Shown here in pieces: positions 37,893 through 47,101 of a stretch of DNA of 64,000 bases. The notes beneath the pieces were generated by a model, which was not told where the DNA came from, searched no databases, and saw only the letters and a list, made by a program, of their open reading frames with translations. Each line of letters starts with the position of its first letter. Position 1 is the stretch's first letter. The position numbers and the translations under genes were made by a program. Source of the DNA: Gemmataceae bacterium (lineage in GTDB: Bacteria; Planctomycetota; Planctomycetia; Gemmatales; Gemmataceae); assembly GCA_025055795.1 (NCBI GenBank), contig JANWVV010000004.1:62001-126000 (forward strand), in the 5' to 3' direction.

Positions 37893-38393
37893 TCACTCAA
37901 ACGGATGTTTGGTCTCCTTCTGGGCAATGATTTCGTCGATTGTGGGTTTCTTTTCCAAGGCTCGCCGGATAGCCAGTTTAGTAGCTTCGTAGTTGTTCTT
38001 ATAGATTTTCTTGTTGTCATTGGCATTGGGGTCAATAAACACACCGCAGACGATGCACCATTCTTCCGCCTTGTCTCGCGGAATAACGCCTTCCACAACA
38101 CTATCGACCACGGCCCGAGCCACCGCTGCCTGCGCCGGCCCGAACATCTGCATTACCTGCTTGCTTCCCTTCATGGTCACCTTGGTAACCATCACCGTAG
38201 CGGGCTTGGCCGGGATGTTCGGACTGATGACCGCCAGCAGATTGGTATGTCCCTGGGACTGACGGGCCAAGGCATTGGCGAAGGCCTCACCGACGGGTCC
38301 GTCCTTGGGACCGATCACCAGATCGATATGAGCCACATTCGGTAGGTCATTCCCTTCCAGAACCAGCGCTTCGCCTACGTACATGACTGACAT
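37893..38393 (-). CDS. fae: Formaldehyde-activating enzyme
   Basis: This 166-residue Fae condenses formaldehyde with tetrahydromethanopterin to methylene-H4MPT. Seen: AHIDLVIGPKDGPVGEAFANALA (His22 corresponds to the catalytic His of the family), GHTNLLAVISPN, KPATVMVTKVTMK, QMFGPAQAAVARAVVDSVVEG and NKKIYKNNYEATKLAI; the match to the family is very clear. The start at 38393 is preceded by AAAGGAGAGG. It supplies the substrate of the mtdB-like enzyme encoded next on the same strand. Confidence 0.97.
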   Translation of the reverse strand: MSVMYVGEALVLEGNDLPNVAHIDLVIGPKDGPVGEAFANALARQSQGHTNLLAVISPNIPAKPATVMVTKVTMKGSKQVMQMFGPAQAAVARAVVDSVVEGVIPRDKAEEWCIVCGVFIDPNANDNKKIYKNNYEATKLAIRRALEKKPTIDEIIAQKETKHPFE

Positions 38394-38929
38394 AATCACC
38401 TCTCCTTTCACCAAAACGGGTCAAAGGAAGCAAACAGTCGCAGGCGGTTCGCCACCGTCCTTCTGCCACTGCTGCCGCGGTACAGCCGACGGCATTGATC
38501 GTAGCATTCGTTGTCGTTCAGGCAAGCACCTGCCCGTTCAGCAAGCGGGACTTTTCATCCACCCCGGCCGTTTCCCCTGGTTTGATCAAGACCTTCCCTG
38601 TTGCGTCTCCCTGCGTCCCTCCCCCTTGCTGGACAAGCAGGAGTATCGAGAAACGTAGTCCCAACTTGATCAACTCGGCAATACGGCAACCGGACAGTCA
38701 TTGAGTCTAAGGCACTCCAAGCCTCGACCCCAGAGAGCAACCATCCCGGACAGACAGTCCGCGAAGCTGGTAATGGTGAGAGCCGATGCGGAGCTTCATC
38801 GCTAGGGATGCAAGTTCGCTGGTACCAGTCGCTGTGCCCTGGTTGGTTTACAGAGCTGAATCAGACTAAAACAGTTGCTCCGTCGACACGACGTCCTTTC
38901 CCAGGGTATGTTCCGAAGCGTTCGAGGGA
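38394..38929. other. Intergenic region, nothing recognised
   Basis: These 536 bases lie upstream of fae and past the end of the DUF1501 gene. The fae promoter must be here. There is no stem-loop with a T-run and no coding frame that I can support. Confidence 0.3.
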
Positions 38930-40279
38930 TTAGTTGAGCAAGGTGGCAATGGGGCTACCCCAAGGACAAAGGGCAAGCGGCCGCTGCAAGCGGTCGCGTA
39001 ATTCGAGGTCATGGGGGATGCCCAGGCACGCATAGATGGTAGCGATCAGGTCTGCCGGAGTCATGGGGAGCAAGCTGGGACGGGCCCCGATCCGGTCACT
39101 GGCTCCGTGGACATAGCCGGCACGGAAGCCACCACCGGCCAGCAGCACCGAGTAACAGAAATTCCAATGATCACGACCAGCATTATTGCCGTTGATGCGG
39201 GGTGTACGGCCAAAATCCCCCAGGACGGCCACCACGGTACGTTCCAGCATGCCCCGAACGGCCAGGTCTTCCAGTAGGGTGGCTACAGCCGTATCAAATT
39301 GTGGTAGCAGTTCCCGCTTGAGTTTGACGAAGTTACTGCCATGGGTATCCCAGGTGGCATTGGCATCAGGAGCCCAGGACATACAGACGACACGGGTACC
39401 GGCTTCGATCAGGCGGCGGGCCAATAAAATGCTCTGACCGTAGATATTGCGACCGTAGGCGTCCCGGAGCCTGACGGGTTCGCGATCCAGACGCAACGCT
39501 TCACGCAAGGCAGGGGCAGTCAGCAGTGCGTAGGCCCGTTGGCGGGCGCCATCCAGGTCCGTCGGTGCTAGCCGCGATGAACCGTGCAGCAGTTGGTCGA
39601 TCAGACGTCGGCGTCGATCCCAACGTTCCGGCGTCATCTCTGGCCCGAACGTCAGTTCTGGTAAACCGAAGTCGGGAGCGTTCGGATCCTTAAGGATAAG
39701 GAACGGATCGTACTGTTTGCCCAGCCAGCCGCCAAAGAATCCCGGTTGGGGTGGCCCACCAGCACCTTCCTTGGTGACAAACGGCAGAAGAACATGCGGC
39801 GGCACTGGAGCATGGGGCGGCCGCTCCCGTGCCAAGACGGCACCGATACAGGGATGATCGTCCGGACGAGCACCGCCACCAATTTCGCCACGATCGTGAC
39901 CGGTCAGAGCACAATAAACCGCTGCCGCATGAGCGTTGTTCACGCTGTGATGCATGGAACGGATCAGGGTACAGCGGTGCATCTGCCGAGCCAGTTTGGG
40001 CAGATGCTCGGTCAGATATACCCCGGGCACAGAGGTTGGAATCGGCCGGAATTCACCCCGGATCTCCGCCGGAGCATCCGGCTTGGGATCCCACATATCC
40101 AGATGAGAGGGACCACCGTTCAGAAAGATAATCAGACAAGCATCGGCACGCGTCGGTAACCGACGTCGTTGCTGTTCCGCGCGTAACAGCATCGGCAAGT
40201 TCAAGCCCACATACGAGGCCATGCCTATTTGCAGCATCTGCCGGCGGCTGAGTTGAGGACCAGGACAAGGCGCGTGCAT
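38930..40279 (-). CDS. DUF1501 family exported protein
   Basis: This 449-residue protein of the DUF1501 family is widespread in planctomycetes, with a sulfatase/alkaline-phosphatase-like fold. Seen: an N-terminal LSRRQMLQIGMASYVGL twin-arginine-type signal, then ACLIIFLNGGPSHLDMWDPKPDAP, SMHHSVNNAHAAAVYCALTG, TWDTHGSNF and VVAVLGDFGRTPRINGNNAGRDHWN, the conserved DUF1501 blocks. The usual DUF1549 partner is not adjacent. The function is not established experimentally. Confidence 0.92.
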   Translation of the reverse strand: MHAPCPGPQLSRRQMLQIGMASYVGLNLPMLLRAEQQRRRLPTRADACLIIFLNGGPSHLDMWDPKPDAPAEIRGEFRPIPTSVPGVYLTEHLPKLARQMHRCTLIRSMHHSVNNAHAAAVYCALTGHDRGEIGGGARPDDHPCIGAVLARERPPHAPVPPHVLLPFVTKEGAGGPPQPGFFGGWLGKQYDPFLILKDPNAPDFGLPELTFGPEMTPERWDRRRRLIDQLLHGSSRLAPTDLDGARQRAYALLTAPALREALRLDREPVRLRDAYGRNIYGQSILLARRLIEAGTRVVCMSWAPDANATWDTHGSNFVKLKRELLPQFDTAVATLLEDLAVRGMLERTVVAVLGDFGRTPRINGNNAGRDHWNFCYSVLLAGGGFRAGYVHGASDRIGARPSLLPMTPADLIATIYACLGIPHDLELRDRLQRPLALCPWGSPIATLLN

Positions 40280-40754
40280 CGGTCGTATCCGCTCGCGTAT
40301 TGGGGGTGAATAGAATATAGCCGACCCGAACGGACGGGGTCAGCGGCAGGCAGTTACCCTCTATCATGCTGTCCTCGGCCGGATGATGCAAGGGGCAAAA
40401 GCCGTCCGTTGTTCCCAACCAGGTTTCCGCTCATCGAGCGTGCACGTTGCCGGAGCATCCCCAGAACGTGCCAAGGTACCCCGGAAACGTGGCGGAACGT
40501 TGTGGAATACAGTCGGTCATAAACAATGATTGTGGTGAGAAGGACCACCATTTGCTGGGGTGGCCAGACCCATGAGGCAAAACGGATGTTCACTCGATGA
40601 GCTAGTAAAACGAGGGAAACTAGCGGGAAGTCAGTATATATACAGAGGTGCCAGGACCAAAATATGAGTCCCTGGCCGCAGGGTTGGCAAAGGTTCGACG
40701 GTTACTCGAATCCAACTAAGGACAACATGCAGCAAGCCCACCCTGACGCTGATT
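40280..40754. other. Intergenic region, nothing recognised
   Basis: These 475 bases hold no supported gene. I saw no terminator or repeat of interest. Confidence 0.3.
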
Positions 40755-41000
40755 TCAGTCGCACACGCCCAGGTCATACGCCTGGTATTCTTCTTCGTCG
40801 GTGTCGGCGGGCAGACGCCGGCGGGCAGACGGTGCCGTTGGAGCGGCTTCCGCCGGTACTCGTGCCGGTACCAGTTTCAGTCGGATAGGCAATTCACTCC
40901 CTTCACCACGCGGTACACGCACGGTTATTTCCCGCTCCTCGTCCAACAGAAAGCCGACGGGCACCACTACGTGCAACTCACCATTAAGCAGTTGTGTCAT
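40755..41000 (-). CDS. Small hypothetical protein
   Basis: This 81-residue protein begins MTQLLNGELHVVVPVG and has CCGGAGGAG upstream, which is a strong start; the upstream part of the long frame to 41222 is discarded. The first 45 residues look beta-rich (REITVRVPRGEGSELPIRLKL) and the end is acidic and polar (DTDEEEYQAYDLG). I do not recognise the family. Confidence 0.6.
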   Translation of the reverse strand: MTQLLNGELHVVVPVGFLLDEEREITVRVPRGEGSELPIRLKLVPARVPAEAAPTAPSARRRLPADTDEEEYQAYDLGVCD

Positions 41001-41325
41001 CACGTACTCCTCCGGTCGGTTCAACAAGCGAACGTAGTGGGTTTCCACCACCGTATCGAAGGTGGGGAGGCGAGGGCCGCCCGCATTGGGCCGAATACCG
41101 TGGCTGAGAAGCAGGGAGATCCTGTATCTCGGGTGCAGGGGAGAGGTCCTGCCCCGCGAGTCTATATCATTATCTTTATACCTTACCCCATCAGCGTGGG
41201 TCATGCGAGGGATTTTTGGCAAAATCTAGAAACATTTCCGCTGTGTCCAGAAACCAGTCGCTACCAAGCGCGAGTGATACTGCAAAGCTAACCGTATGTA
41301 AGTCAGCGGCCCTAGGCCGCATGTC
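41001..41325. other. Intergenic region, nothing recognised
   Basis: These 325 bases lie between the small hypothetical gene and the flavin reductase, both on the minus strand. No feature was seen beyond the ribosome-binding site of the former. Confidence 0.3.
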
Positions 41326-41805
41326 TCAGTAGTGCAAACCACTTTTGCGGATATGAACGGTAGGGCGACCATCATGTAGGACTGCACCGCCGGTAACCTC
41401 CGCCAGTACCAGAACATGATCGCCTGCGGGGAAGTGCGCGACTGTTTGACACACGAGGTAAGCGTGGGCCTGACACAGGACAGGTGCAGGATGCCCGTGC
41501 CGTTGGACAGCCACCCCTTGGAAGGGATCGGTACCGGGCTCCCAGCCTTTGCCAAAATGGGCCACTAGCTCCCGACTGCCCTCTCCCAGGACGTTAAGGA
41601 CAAACGGACGTCCGGGTTGCAGCCATTCCAGTAGCCAACGGCCCTGCCGCACCGCCACGGTCAGACGTGGGGGAACAAACGAGCACTGCTGAACCCAACT
41701 GACCAGCAAACCGGCTTCATGCGGTTGCTGGCAAGCTGTCAGGACAAATAGCCCACTGGGAATACGGCCCAAGGCGGCGGCATACGGTGGGGTCTCTCCA
41801 GACAT
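41326..41805 (-). CDS. Flavin reductase-like FMN-binding protein
   Basis: This 159-residue single-domain protein has the flavin-reductase-like pattern: ALGRIPSGLFVLTA, GLLVSWVQQCSFVPPRLTVAV, PFVLNVLGEG, and DHVLVLAEV. Proteins of this family bind FMN and reduce flavins with NAD(P)H, or act as domains in larger redox systems. The start has GCGGAG about ten bases upstream. The stop of the upstream gene (41812) is six bases away, so the two genes are in one operon. Confidence 0.85.
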   Translation of the reverse strand: MSGETPPYAAALGRIPSGLFVLTACQQPHEAGLLVSWVQQCSFVPPRLTVAVRQGRWLLEWLQPGRPFVLNVLGEGSRELVAHFGKGWEPGTDPFQGVAVQRHGHPAPVLCQAHAYLVCQTVAHFPAGDHVLVLAEVTGGAVLHDGRPTVHIRKSGLHY

Positions 41806-41811
41806 CGATGG

Positions 41812-42306
41812 CTACTCCGCTGGAGGAACAACAGACGAAGGACCGGCAGACGGGGGCGGCACCGTTTTTTCCTCCCCACCGTTAGTAGCGTCTGCTGGAG
41901 GCAGGGGTAGTTCCTCCCAGTAAAGCTCCTGACCGGCCGCGTAAACTTCGCTGGCACGGTAGTCGTGAACCCGGGCCGTTTCCCCCGGCTCCAGCCCCCA
42001 GGCATCGAACATCAGATAAAAGAGCCCCTGCAGATAGCCGAAGCGGGCCTCTTCGATGATACGCCGCGGACGGTTCGGCCGCATCTGAAAGCGGAACTCG
42101 GCAACCCGTTCCAAACGAAGACGCAGACGGATAGGCGTGTCCGCTGACGGACCACCACTACGGTGCCCCGATCGTACCCACAGGTCAAAAATCACCTGCG
42201 TGAGTCCCCCGCGCTGGTAACGCATCTGGACCCGTCGGATCCGTCCCCCCCGGAACTGATACCGCCGAGCAAACCCTGCCGCCTCATGCCCCCCGAGCCG
42301 GTTCAT
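41812..42306 (-). CDS. Hypothetical protein, operon partner of flavin reductase
   Basis: This is a 164-residue protein of unknown family. Seen: basic, beta-rich N-terminal half (GGRIRRVQMRYQRGGLTQVIFDLWV), RLRLRLERVAEFRFQMRPNRP, LFYLMFDAWGLEPGE, and a Pro-rich C-terminal tail. GAGGGGAC precedes the ATG. The six-base gap to the flavin reductase shows co-transcription. No function is assigned. Confidence 0.6.
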   Translation of the reverse strand: MNRLGGHEAAGFARRYQFRGGRIRRVQMRYQRGGLTQVIFDLWVRSGHRSGGPSADTPIRLRLRLERVAEFRFQMRPNRPRRIIEEARFGYLQGLFYLMFDAWGLEPGETARVHDYRASEVYAAGQELYWEELPLPPADATNGGEEKTVPPPSAGPSSVVPPAE

Positions 42307-42388
42307 CGTCGTCCCCTCGGCCGGTTGACCGCGTTGGTTCCGCGGCCGCTACTACGCTGCGGCGTGAAAAAACTCCCTATGCCCTGAC

Positions 42389-42703
42389 TCAGACCAACGA
42401 GTCGAAGACACGGACCGCCGCCCAGTTATCTTTGTTCCGTGCGATAAACTCGTTGTGGGTGGCGTCCTCCTGGTAGGCGTCGTGTGCGGCTTTGTCAATA
42501 AACACTATGTGCAACCCGACGTGCCAGTCCACATCATTGACGTCCCGGGTCAGATCAGCACAGCGCGGACCCGCGGCGAAAAAAATAATCCCCGGCTGAA
42601 CGTTCAAATATCTGTTGCAGTCATCGACCAGGGCCTGGATCTTTTCCGGACTGGCATCCTTCAGCTTGAAAAAGACGTTGTGAGCTAAACGGGGGGTACT
42701 CAT
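42389..42703 (-). CDS. Dabb (stress-responsive alpha/beta barrel) protein
   Basis: This 104-residue ferredoxin-like alpha/beta barrel domain protein begins LAHNVFFKLKDASPEKIQALVDDC and contains VGLHIVFIDKAAHDAYQEDATHNEF, the typical pattern of the family. Such proteins are dimeric and of diverse or unknown function. GCGAGG precedes the start. It lies 82 bases upstream of the hypothetical gene on the same strand. Confidence 0.9.
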   Translation of the reverse strand: MSTPRLAHNVFFKLKDASPEKIQALVDDCNRYLNVQPGIIFFAAGPRCADLTRDVNDVDWHVGLHIVFIDKAAHDAYQEDATHNEFIARNKDNWAAVRVFDSLV

Positions 42704-42811
42704 AAGATACCTCGCGGAACAAACTTCTATGGTGCTGTTGACATACGTGCTGATTCCGTAGAGGTCAACAGACTGTAACCCAACGGGCTGATCGTAAGTC
42801 GTTGCTTACTG

Positions 42812-43528
42812 ATGATAACGTTGTTGGATCTGACCAGCCCCGACCCGGCCGAAAATCTCGCCTGGGACGAAGCATTGTTATTACACGCCGAGCAGTCCGG
42901 CGGACCGGAGGTGTTACGCTTGTGGGAATCGCCGGAGCCAGCAGTGGTGCTAGGTGCAGGTGGGAGCGTGGACCAGGACGTCCATTTAGGACATTGCCAG
43001 CACGACCGCGTACCCGTGCTACGCCGGGCCAGCGGTGGAGGAACAGTCCTGCTTGGACCCGGTTGCCTGTGCTTTTCTCTGGTTTTGCGCTACGATCGCC
43101 ATCCGGCTCTGTCAGACATCCGTGCTTCCTTCTCGTATGTTTTGCAGCGGATTGTGGATGCGTTGGCCCCAACAGTACAGCTCCAACTTCAGGAGAGCGA
43201 CCTGGTCTGGCAGGACCGCAAAGTATCCGGCAACGCTCAGCAACGCAAACGCCACTTCTTGTTACATCACGGCACCCTGTTGTATGCTGCTGACGTGGCC
43301 GCGTACGCTCGTTATTTGCTTGAGCCAGCCCGTCAGCCAGCGTATCGCCGTCAACGTCCCCATGGTCAGTTCGTGGCCAACCTCCCTCTGCGTGCTGCCG
43401 AGTTGCGTAACCGCTTGATCCAAGCCTGGGAAGCAGTGACCGGCTACGATCCCGCTACCGTACTGCCCATTGTGCACCGCTTGATGTCCGACAAGTACGC
43501 ATGCTCTTCCTGGCACTTCCGCCGTTGA
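42812..43528 (+). CDS. Lipoate-protein ligase A-type protein
   Basis: This is a 238-residue BPL/LplA/LipB-fold protein. Seen: NLAWDEALLLHAEQSG near the N-terminus, LRLWESPEPAVVLGAGG, RRASGGGTVLLGPGCLCFSLVL (the nucleotide/lipoate-binding motif RRxSGGGTV), and VSGNAQQRKRHFLLHHGTLLY. These match lipoate ligases or octanoyltransferases. No accessory domain was seen, so the exact donor (lipoate or octanoyl-ACP) is not certain. The gene is divergent from the Dabb gene. No Shine-Dalgarno is evident. Confidence 0.85.
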   Translation: MITLLDLTSPDPAENLAWDEALLLHAEQSGGPEVLRLWESPEPAVVLGAGGSVDQDVHLGHCQHDRVPVLRRASGGGTVLLGPGCLCFSLVLRYDRHPALSDIRASFSYVLQRIVDALAPTVQLQLQESDLVWQDRKVSGNAQQRKRHFLLHHGTLLYAADVAAYARYLLEPARQPAYRRQRPHGQFVANLPLRAAELRNRLIQAWEAVTGYDPATVLPIVHRLMSDKYACSSWHFRR

Positions 43529-43962
43529 ATCCTGTTGCCGGTCCCCTGAGCCGTTTGTGCCACTACCTGGGGCTACCAAAATGGTTGACGCTCTGGAAAT
43601 GCATTTTTGCCCCTCCTTTGCGAAGCACGCTGACGTGCTTTCAACATCTGGTCACTCTATTCTGTTCAAGCTTGCAACAAATTGCCACAACCCTGCAACA
43701 AGTTGCAACAATCGGACATTACCCATCAGACAAGCACGCAACAGAATTATCAAACCTCACTGGAGATCAGCTTTGATCCAAACCAGTACCTGAAGCCTTC
43801 GCAACCGAAAAACACAACAGCGGATGGCCTTTATCAGAGCCGCTCAAACAGGAAGACAGGGGAAGATACAGAGAAAGGTCAAAGGGGCGACTGCTGGTCT
43901 GCCGATGAGGACGGTGAGGAAAAAGCATTCTATTGCGCACAGGCGGGAGGCATGAAGCAGCC
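43529..43962. other. Spacer with direct repeats before the TPP enzyme gene
   Basis: These 434 bases contain a hairpin AAGCACG/CGTGCTT with a four-base loop (43623-43640). They also contain two imperfect direct repeats of GCAACAARTTGC about 21 bases apart (43672-43685 and 43693-43706). Both may be regulatory; neither has a T-run. No coding region is supported. Confidence 0.45.
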
Positions 43963-45867
43963 GTGGAACCAGCATGGGGTCAGTGGACGCGGCGGGCCTG
44001 GTTGCAAGCTGCGACCGTTGGGGGAACAGGTTGGGCCGTTGCTGGAACCTCGTGGGCGGCTGGTCCGCTGACACGTCTGCGGCAACGTCGCCATCCCGAT
44101 TGGGTAGTGGGACGCATGAGCGGGGCTGAGGCCCTGGTGAGCGCCCTGCAACTGGAAGGCGTCGGCTGTGTGTTTGGCATTCCCGGTGCCCAGGAAAACG
44201 AATTGTGGGACACCTTCAAGCAGAAAGGACTGCCCTATTTGCTGGTGGCTCATGAGTTTTCCGCCGCCTGTATGGCCGATGGCTACGCCCGCAGCACCGG
44301 GCAGCCGGGGGTGTTGTGTGTCGTGCCCGGTCCGGGTGTGACCAATTCGCTGACCGGCCTGGGCGAAGCCCTGCTGGATTCCAGCCCGGTGGTGGCCATC
44401 GTGGGGGATGTAGCTAACGGTGATAAAGCCCGTCCCTTTCAGGTCCATAGTTTGCCTCAGGTGGAACTGCTCAAGCCGGTATGCAAATGTGTTTTTCCGG
44501 TACACAGCGTCGAACAGATTCCCGGGGCAGTCCGTCAGGCGTTTGTGGCCACGGAGCAGGACGAGCCGGGCCCGGTTGCTGTGGTCATTCCATACAACCT
44601 GCTGATCGAGGTACGGGATTTCCGCAGTCCGCCGCCACCGGAACCTCCGCCTCCTTGGGACGAGCAAGCGTTTGCGGCCGCTTTGGCACTGCTGGCCGAT
44701 CCAGCTGCCCGTATCGGTATCTACGCTGGGTATGGCTGCATGGAGGCCAGTGCCGAGCTGCAGGCCGTGGCTGAATTACTCCAGGCCCCCGTCGCCACAA
44801 GTGTTTCCGGTAAGGGCGTCATCCCGGAAACTCATCCGCTGGCTGTCGGCTGGGGATTTGGCCCTCACGCCTCCGAGGTAGCAGAAAAAGTGTTTGCCAT
44901 CGATGCCCGCCTTCCCCAGCGAGTCGGTGTGACCACTTTGCTGGCTATCGGTGTCAAATTCAGCGAGGTCTCTACCGGTTACTACAGCAATCCGCAGCCT
45001 CAACGGGTGATCCACGTCGACCGCAGTGCAGCTAATCTGGGGCGCATTTTGCGGACCGACGTCTGCGTCCATGCGGATGCCAAGGTCTTCCTGGGGCGAC
45101 TGCTCGCACACGCCGAACGCTTGCGTCGACCGGTAAACAAGCCCTTGCTTGACCGCATCGCCCAGCTCAAGGCAGCCACGGCCGTGCGTTACCACCGGTT
45201 GCCCCACCCTCCCAACGGCGTCGATCCGCTGGCTCTGATCCTTGCCTTGCGCTGCTATCTGCCCCCAGACGCCCTGGTGTTCACCGATGTCACCGTCAGC
45301 GAACACCTGGCCGCCGAATACTTCACCGTAGTTCAGCCACGGACCTACTTCAACCCAGTCGACAATCAGGCCATGGGCTGGAGTATTCCTGCCGCTATCG
45401 GTGCCCAACGGGTACACCCCGGACGCTGCACCGTCGCCCTGGTGGGGGATGGATGTGCTTTAATGACCGCCTTGGAGCTAAGCACCGCCGCCCGCGAGCA
45501 CCTGCCCGTCAAATTCTTCGTCCTGGACGATCAGGCTTACCATTACATGCAAATGCTGCAACTGCCTGCTTACCTGCGTACCACGGCCACCATCCTCGCC
45601 CGCATCGATTACAAGGCCCTGGCTCAGGCCATGGGCCTGACTTACGTCGACATCACGTCTCAGGCCCACTTGGACGAACGCATTCCCCAAGCCCTGCATC
45701 ACCCTGGTCCAGTCCTTGTTCGTGTCGCTACCGACTACCACGAGCGAAAAATCCGTTGGATTGAAGCCGTTCGTGGTCGCTATGCCCGCGAGCTCACACC
45801 AGCACAAAAGGCCCGTTTCCTGGCTCGCATCGGTGCCCGCGCCTTGCGCTTCAAGGAAAACGACTAA
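43963..45867 (+). CDS. Thiamine-diphosphate enzyme (acetolactate-synthase-like) with Tat-type signal
   Basis: This 634-residue member of the thiamine-diphosphate enzyme family is related to acetolactate synthase. Seen: a PYR domain with VAHEFSAACMADGYAR (catalytic Glu in HEF) and GPGVTNSLTGLGEAL, a central domain, and a PP domain with VGDGCALMTALELSTAAREHLPVK and DDQAYHYMQ (metal site). The unusual feature is the N-terminus WTRRAWLQAATVGG followed by a hydrophobic Ala-rich stretch to SWAAG, which fits a twin-arginine export signal with the consensus (S/T)RRxFLK. The GTG at 43963 is preferred (GGGAGG about 11 bases upstream); a longer TTG start is possible. Export would be unusual for this family; substrate unknown. 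Confidence 0.85.
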   Translation: MEPAWGQWTRRAWLQAATVGGTGWAVAGTSWAAGPLTRLRQRRHPDWVVGRMSGAEALVSALQLEGVGCVFGIPGAQENELWDTFKQKGLPYLLVAHEFSAACMADGYARSTGQPGVLCVVPGPGVTNSLTGLGEALLDSSPVVAIVGDVANGDKARPFQVHSLPQVELLKPVCKCVFPVHSVEQIPGAVRQAFVATEQDEPGPVAVVIPYNLLIEVRDFRSPPPPEPPPPWDEQAFAAALALLADPAARIGIYAGYGCMEASAELQAVAELLQAPVATSVSGKGVIPETHPLAVGWGFGPHASEVAEKVFAIDARLPQRVGVTTLLAIGVKFSEVSTGYYSNPQPQRVIHVDRSAANLGRILRTDVCVHADAKVFLGRLLAHAERLRRPVNKPLLDRIAQLKAATAVRYHRLPHPPNGVDPLALILALRCYLPPDALVFTDVTVSEHLAAEYFTVVQPRTYFNPVDNQAMGWSIPAAIGAQRVHPGRCTVALVGDGCALMTALELSTAAREHLPVKFFVLDDQAYHYMQMLQLPAYLRTTATILARIDYKALAQAMGLTYVDITSQAHLDERIPQALHHPGPVLVRVATDYHERKIRWIEAVRGRYARELTPAQKARFLARIGARALRFKEND

Positions 45868-45931
45868 TCTACCACCAGCTTTCGCTCCTTCCGGTCGGTA
45901 TTCTCTGCATGGCTCCTCATTTTTCTTTCAG

Positions 45932-45960
45932 TTGACTTATTCCTTTTTACGTCACATAAT
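45932..45960 (+). promoter_or_regulatory. Sigma-70-type promoter before the small paralogue pair
   Basis: TTGACT (45932-45937) and CATAAT (45955-45960) are spaced by 17 bases in an AT-rich stretch. This is the clearest promoter I see here. It would give a leader of about 145 bases before the gene at 46112. Confidence 0.5.
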
Positions 45961-46111
45961 TATATAGTGGACAATTGAATAAAATCAAGACATATGAACT
46001 CCAACGGCCCTGAATCCGGTCCATATGATAACATGGTTGTCAGAACGGATATGAACTAACACCGGTACCTGTCCGGTCGGACGCTGATCGGAACTGGCAA
46101 GGAGTGCTCAT

Positions 46112-46474
46112 ATGATGAGCATCGGCCTGATAACAACCGTGGCAGCCAACCTCCTTGCGCTTACGCCGCTGAAGCTAGTGCAACCTCTTCCCATGAAAAA
46201 AGACATGCAGGTGCTTCAAGGAATCCTGACGGCCAAAGGGCCAGACTGGCTAGAATTCCTGGCCGATGGAGAAGATCTGGAAAAGATGCAACGATATTTC
46301 TGGCCCAAAGACGACAAACAACTGACAGCCCGCATTCAAGCCATTCCGGTCAATAGTCGCGTCGAAATCCGACTGATCCTGGCTCAACCGGGTCGGTGGA
46401 AAGTTGTTGACATTCAGCTTCTAGAGCGGAAAACGCTTCGTTCTTCGATGTCCTCAGGTGCCTACCTGAGGTAG
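46112..46474 (+). CDS. Small exported protein, paralogue 1
   Basis: This 120-residue protein has AAGGAG eight bases before the ATG. A hydrophobic N-terminus (residues 5-20) suggests export. The core reads LQGILTAKGPDWLEFLADGE, then RYFWPKDDKQ and VNSRVEIRLILAQPGRWKVVDIQLL, and is clearly related to the next gene. A small beta-barrel (OB/SH3-like) is likely. The function is unknown. Confidence 0.7.
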   Translation: MMSIGLITTVAANLLALTPLKLVQPLPMKKDMQVLQGILTAKGPDWLEFLADGEDLEKMQRYFWPKDDKQLTARIQAIPVNSRVEIRLILAQPGRWKVVDIQLLERKTLRSSMSSGAYLR

Positions 46475-46643
46475 GCATAGGTCACGTAGAGTAAACAGAA
46501 ACTCCGTTGGCCAATTGCAACGGGCCTGGCCAATACGTAGGGTCATTATTGCCTGAGGAACTTCACCGGACATGTAAGTGCAAACAGGAGGTAAGGTAGT
46601 AATCCCATCACTAACATGTTTGTTGGTAACTGGGGGGAAAATC

Positions 46644-46994
46644 ATGCGAGCTCAGGGACCGGCTGGTGCGGTAGTTATGGGCGTCCTGCTCGGTTGGGTA
46701 GCGTTAGTCACGGCTCAGGAGTCGCCTAAGGAGGAAAAGCGGAAGGGGACCGTCGTTGGAGTAGTAACGGCCAAGGGGGAAAACTGGCTTGAGGTAAAGG
46801 CAGATGGAGAGGAAAAAGCCCGGCGGTACGTTCCCCACTGGCGTGGCGGGTTGCCGGACCAAGGGGGCGGCTTCGACAAGGCCATGCTGGCCCAAATCCG
46901 CATCACACCAGTTGGAAGCGTGGTGCGACTCGAATGGGAATTCGAGGAGCGCCCCCGCGTCGTTAAATTGGAAGTGCTGAAAAAAGGGGGTTGA
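46644..46994 (+). CDS. Small exported protein, paralogue 2
   Basis: This 116-residue protein starts at ATG behind GGGGGG. A signal-like segment MRAQGPAGAVVMGVLLGWVAL ends near TAQE. The core KGTVVGVVTAKGENWLEVKA, with ADGEEKARRYVPHWRGG and VGSVVRLEWEFEERPRVVKLEVL, matches paralogue 1 in order and spacing. The pair are tandem duplicates on one strand. The candidate selenoprotein begins 107 bases later, so all three may share a transcript. Confidence 0.75.
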   Translation: MRAQGPAGAVVMGVLLGWVALVTAQESPKEEKRKGTVVGVVTAKGENWLEVKADGEEKARRYVPHWRGGLPDQGGGFDKAMLAQIRITPVGSVVRLEWEFEERPRVVKLEVLKKGG

Positions 46995-47101
46995 AAGACC
47001 AGCGAGTCGTGCGGTGGCCGCATCGATGCAGGTGTCCCCCGTTAGTCCACCGATCTCATCATTACCAATACCGCGAACATTTCAGGCGAATCGGAGGGAG
47101 C

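Noticed and set aside
43501-43776. 91-codon frame overlapping the end of the lipoate ligase gene
   Set aside because: Low-complexity product, no ribosome-binding site, and the region looks like repeats rather than coding DNA.
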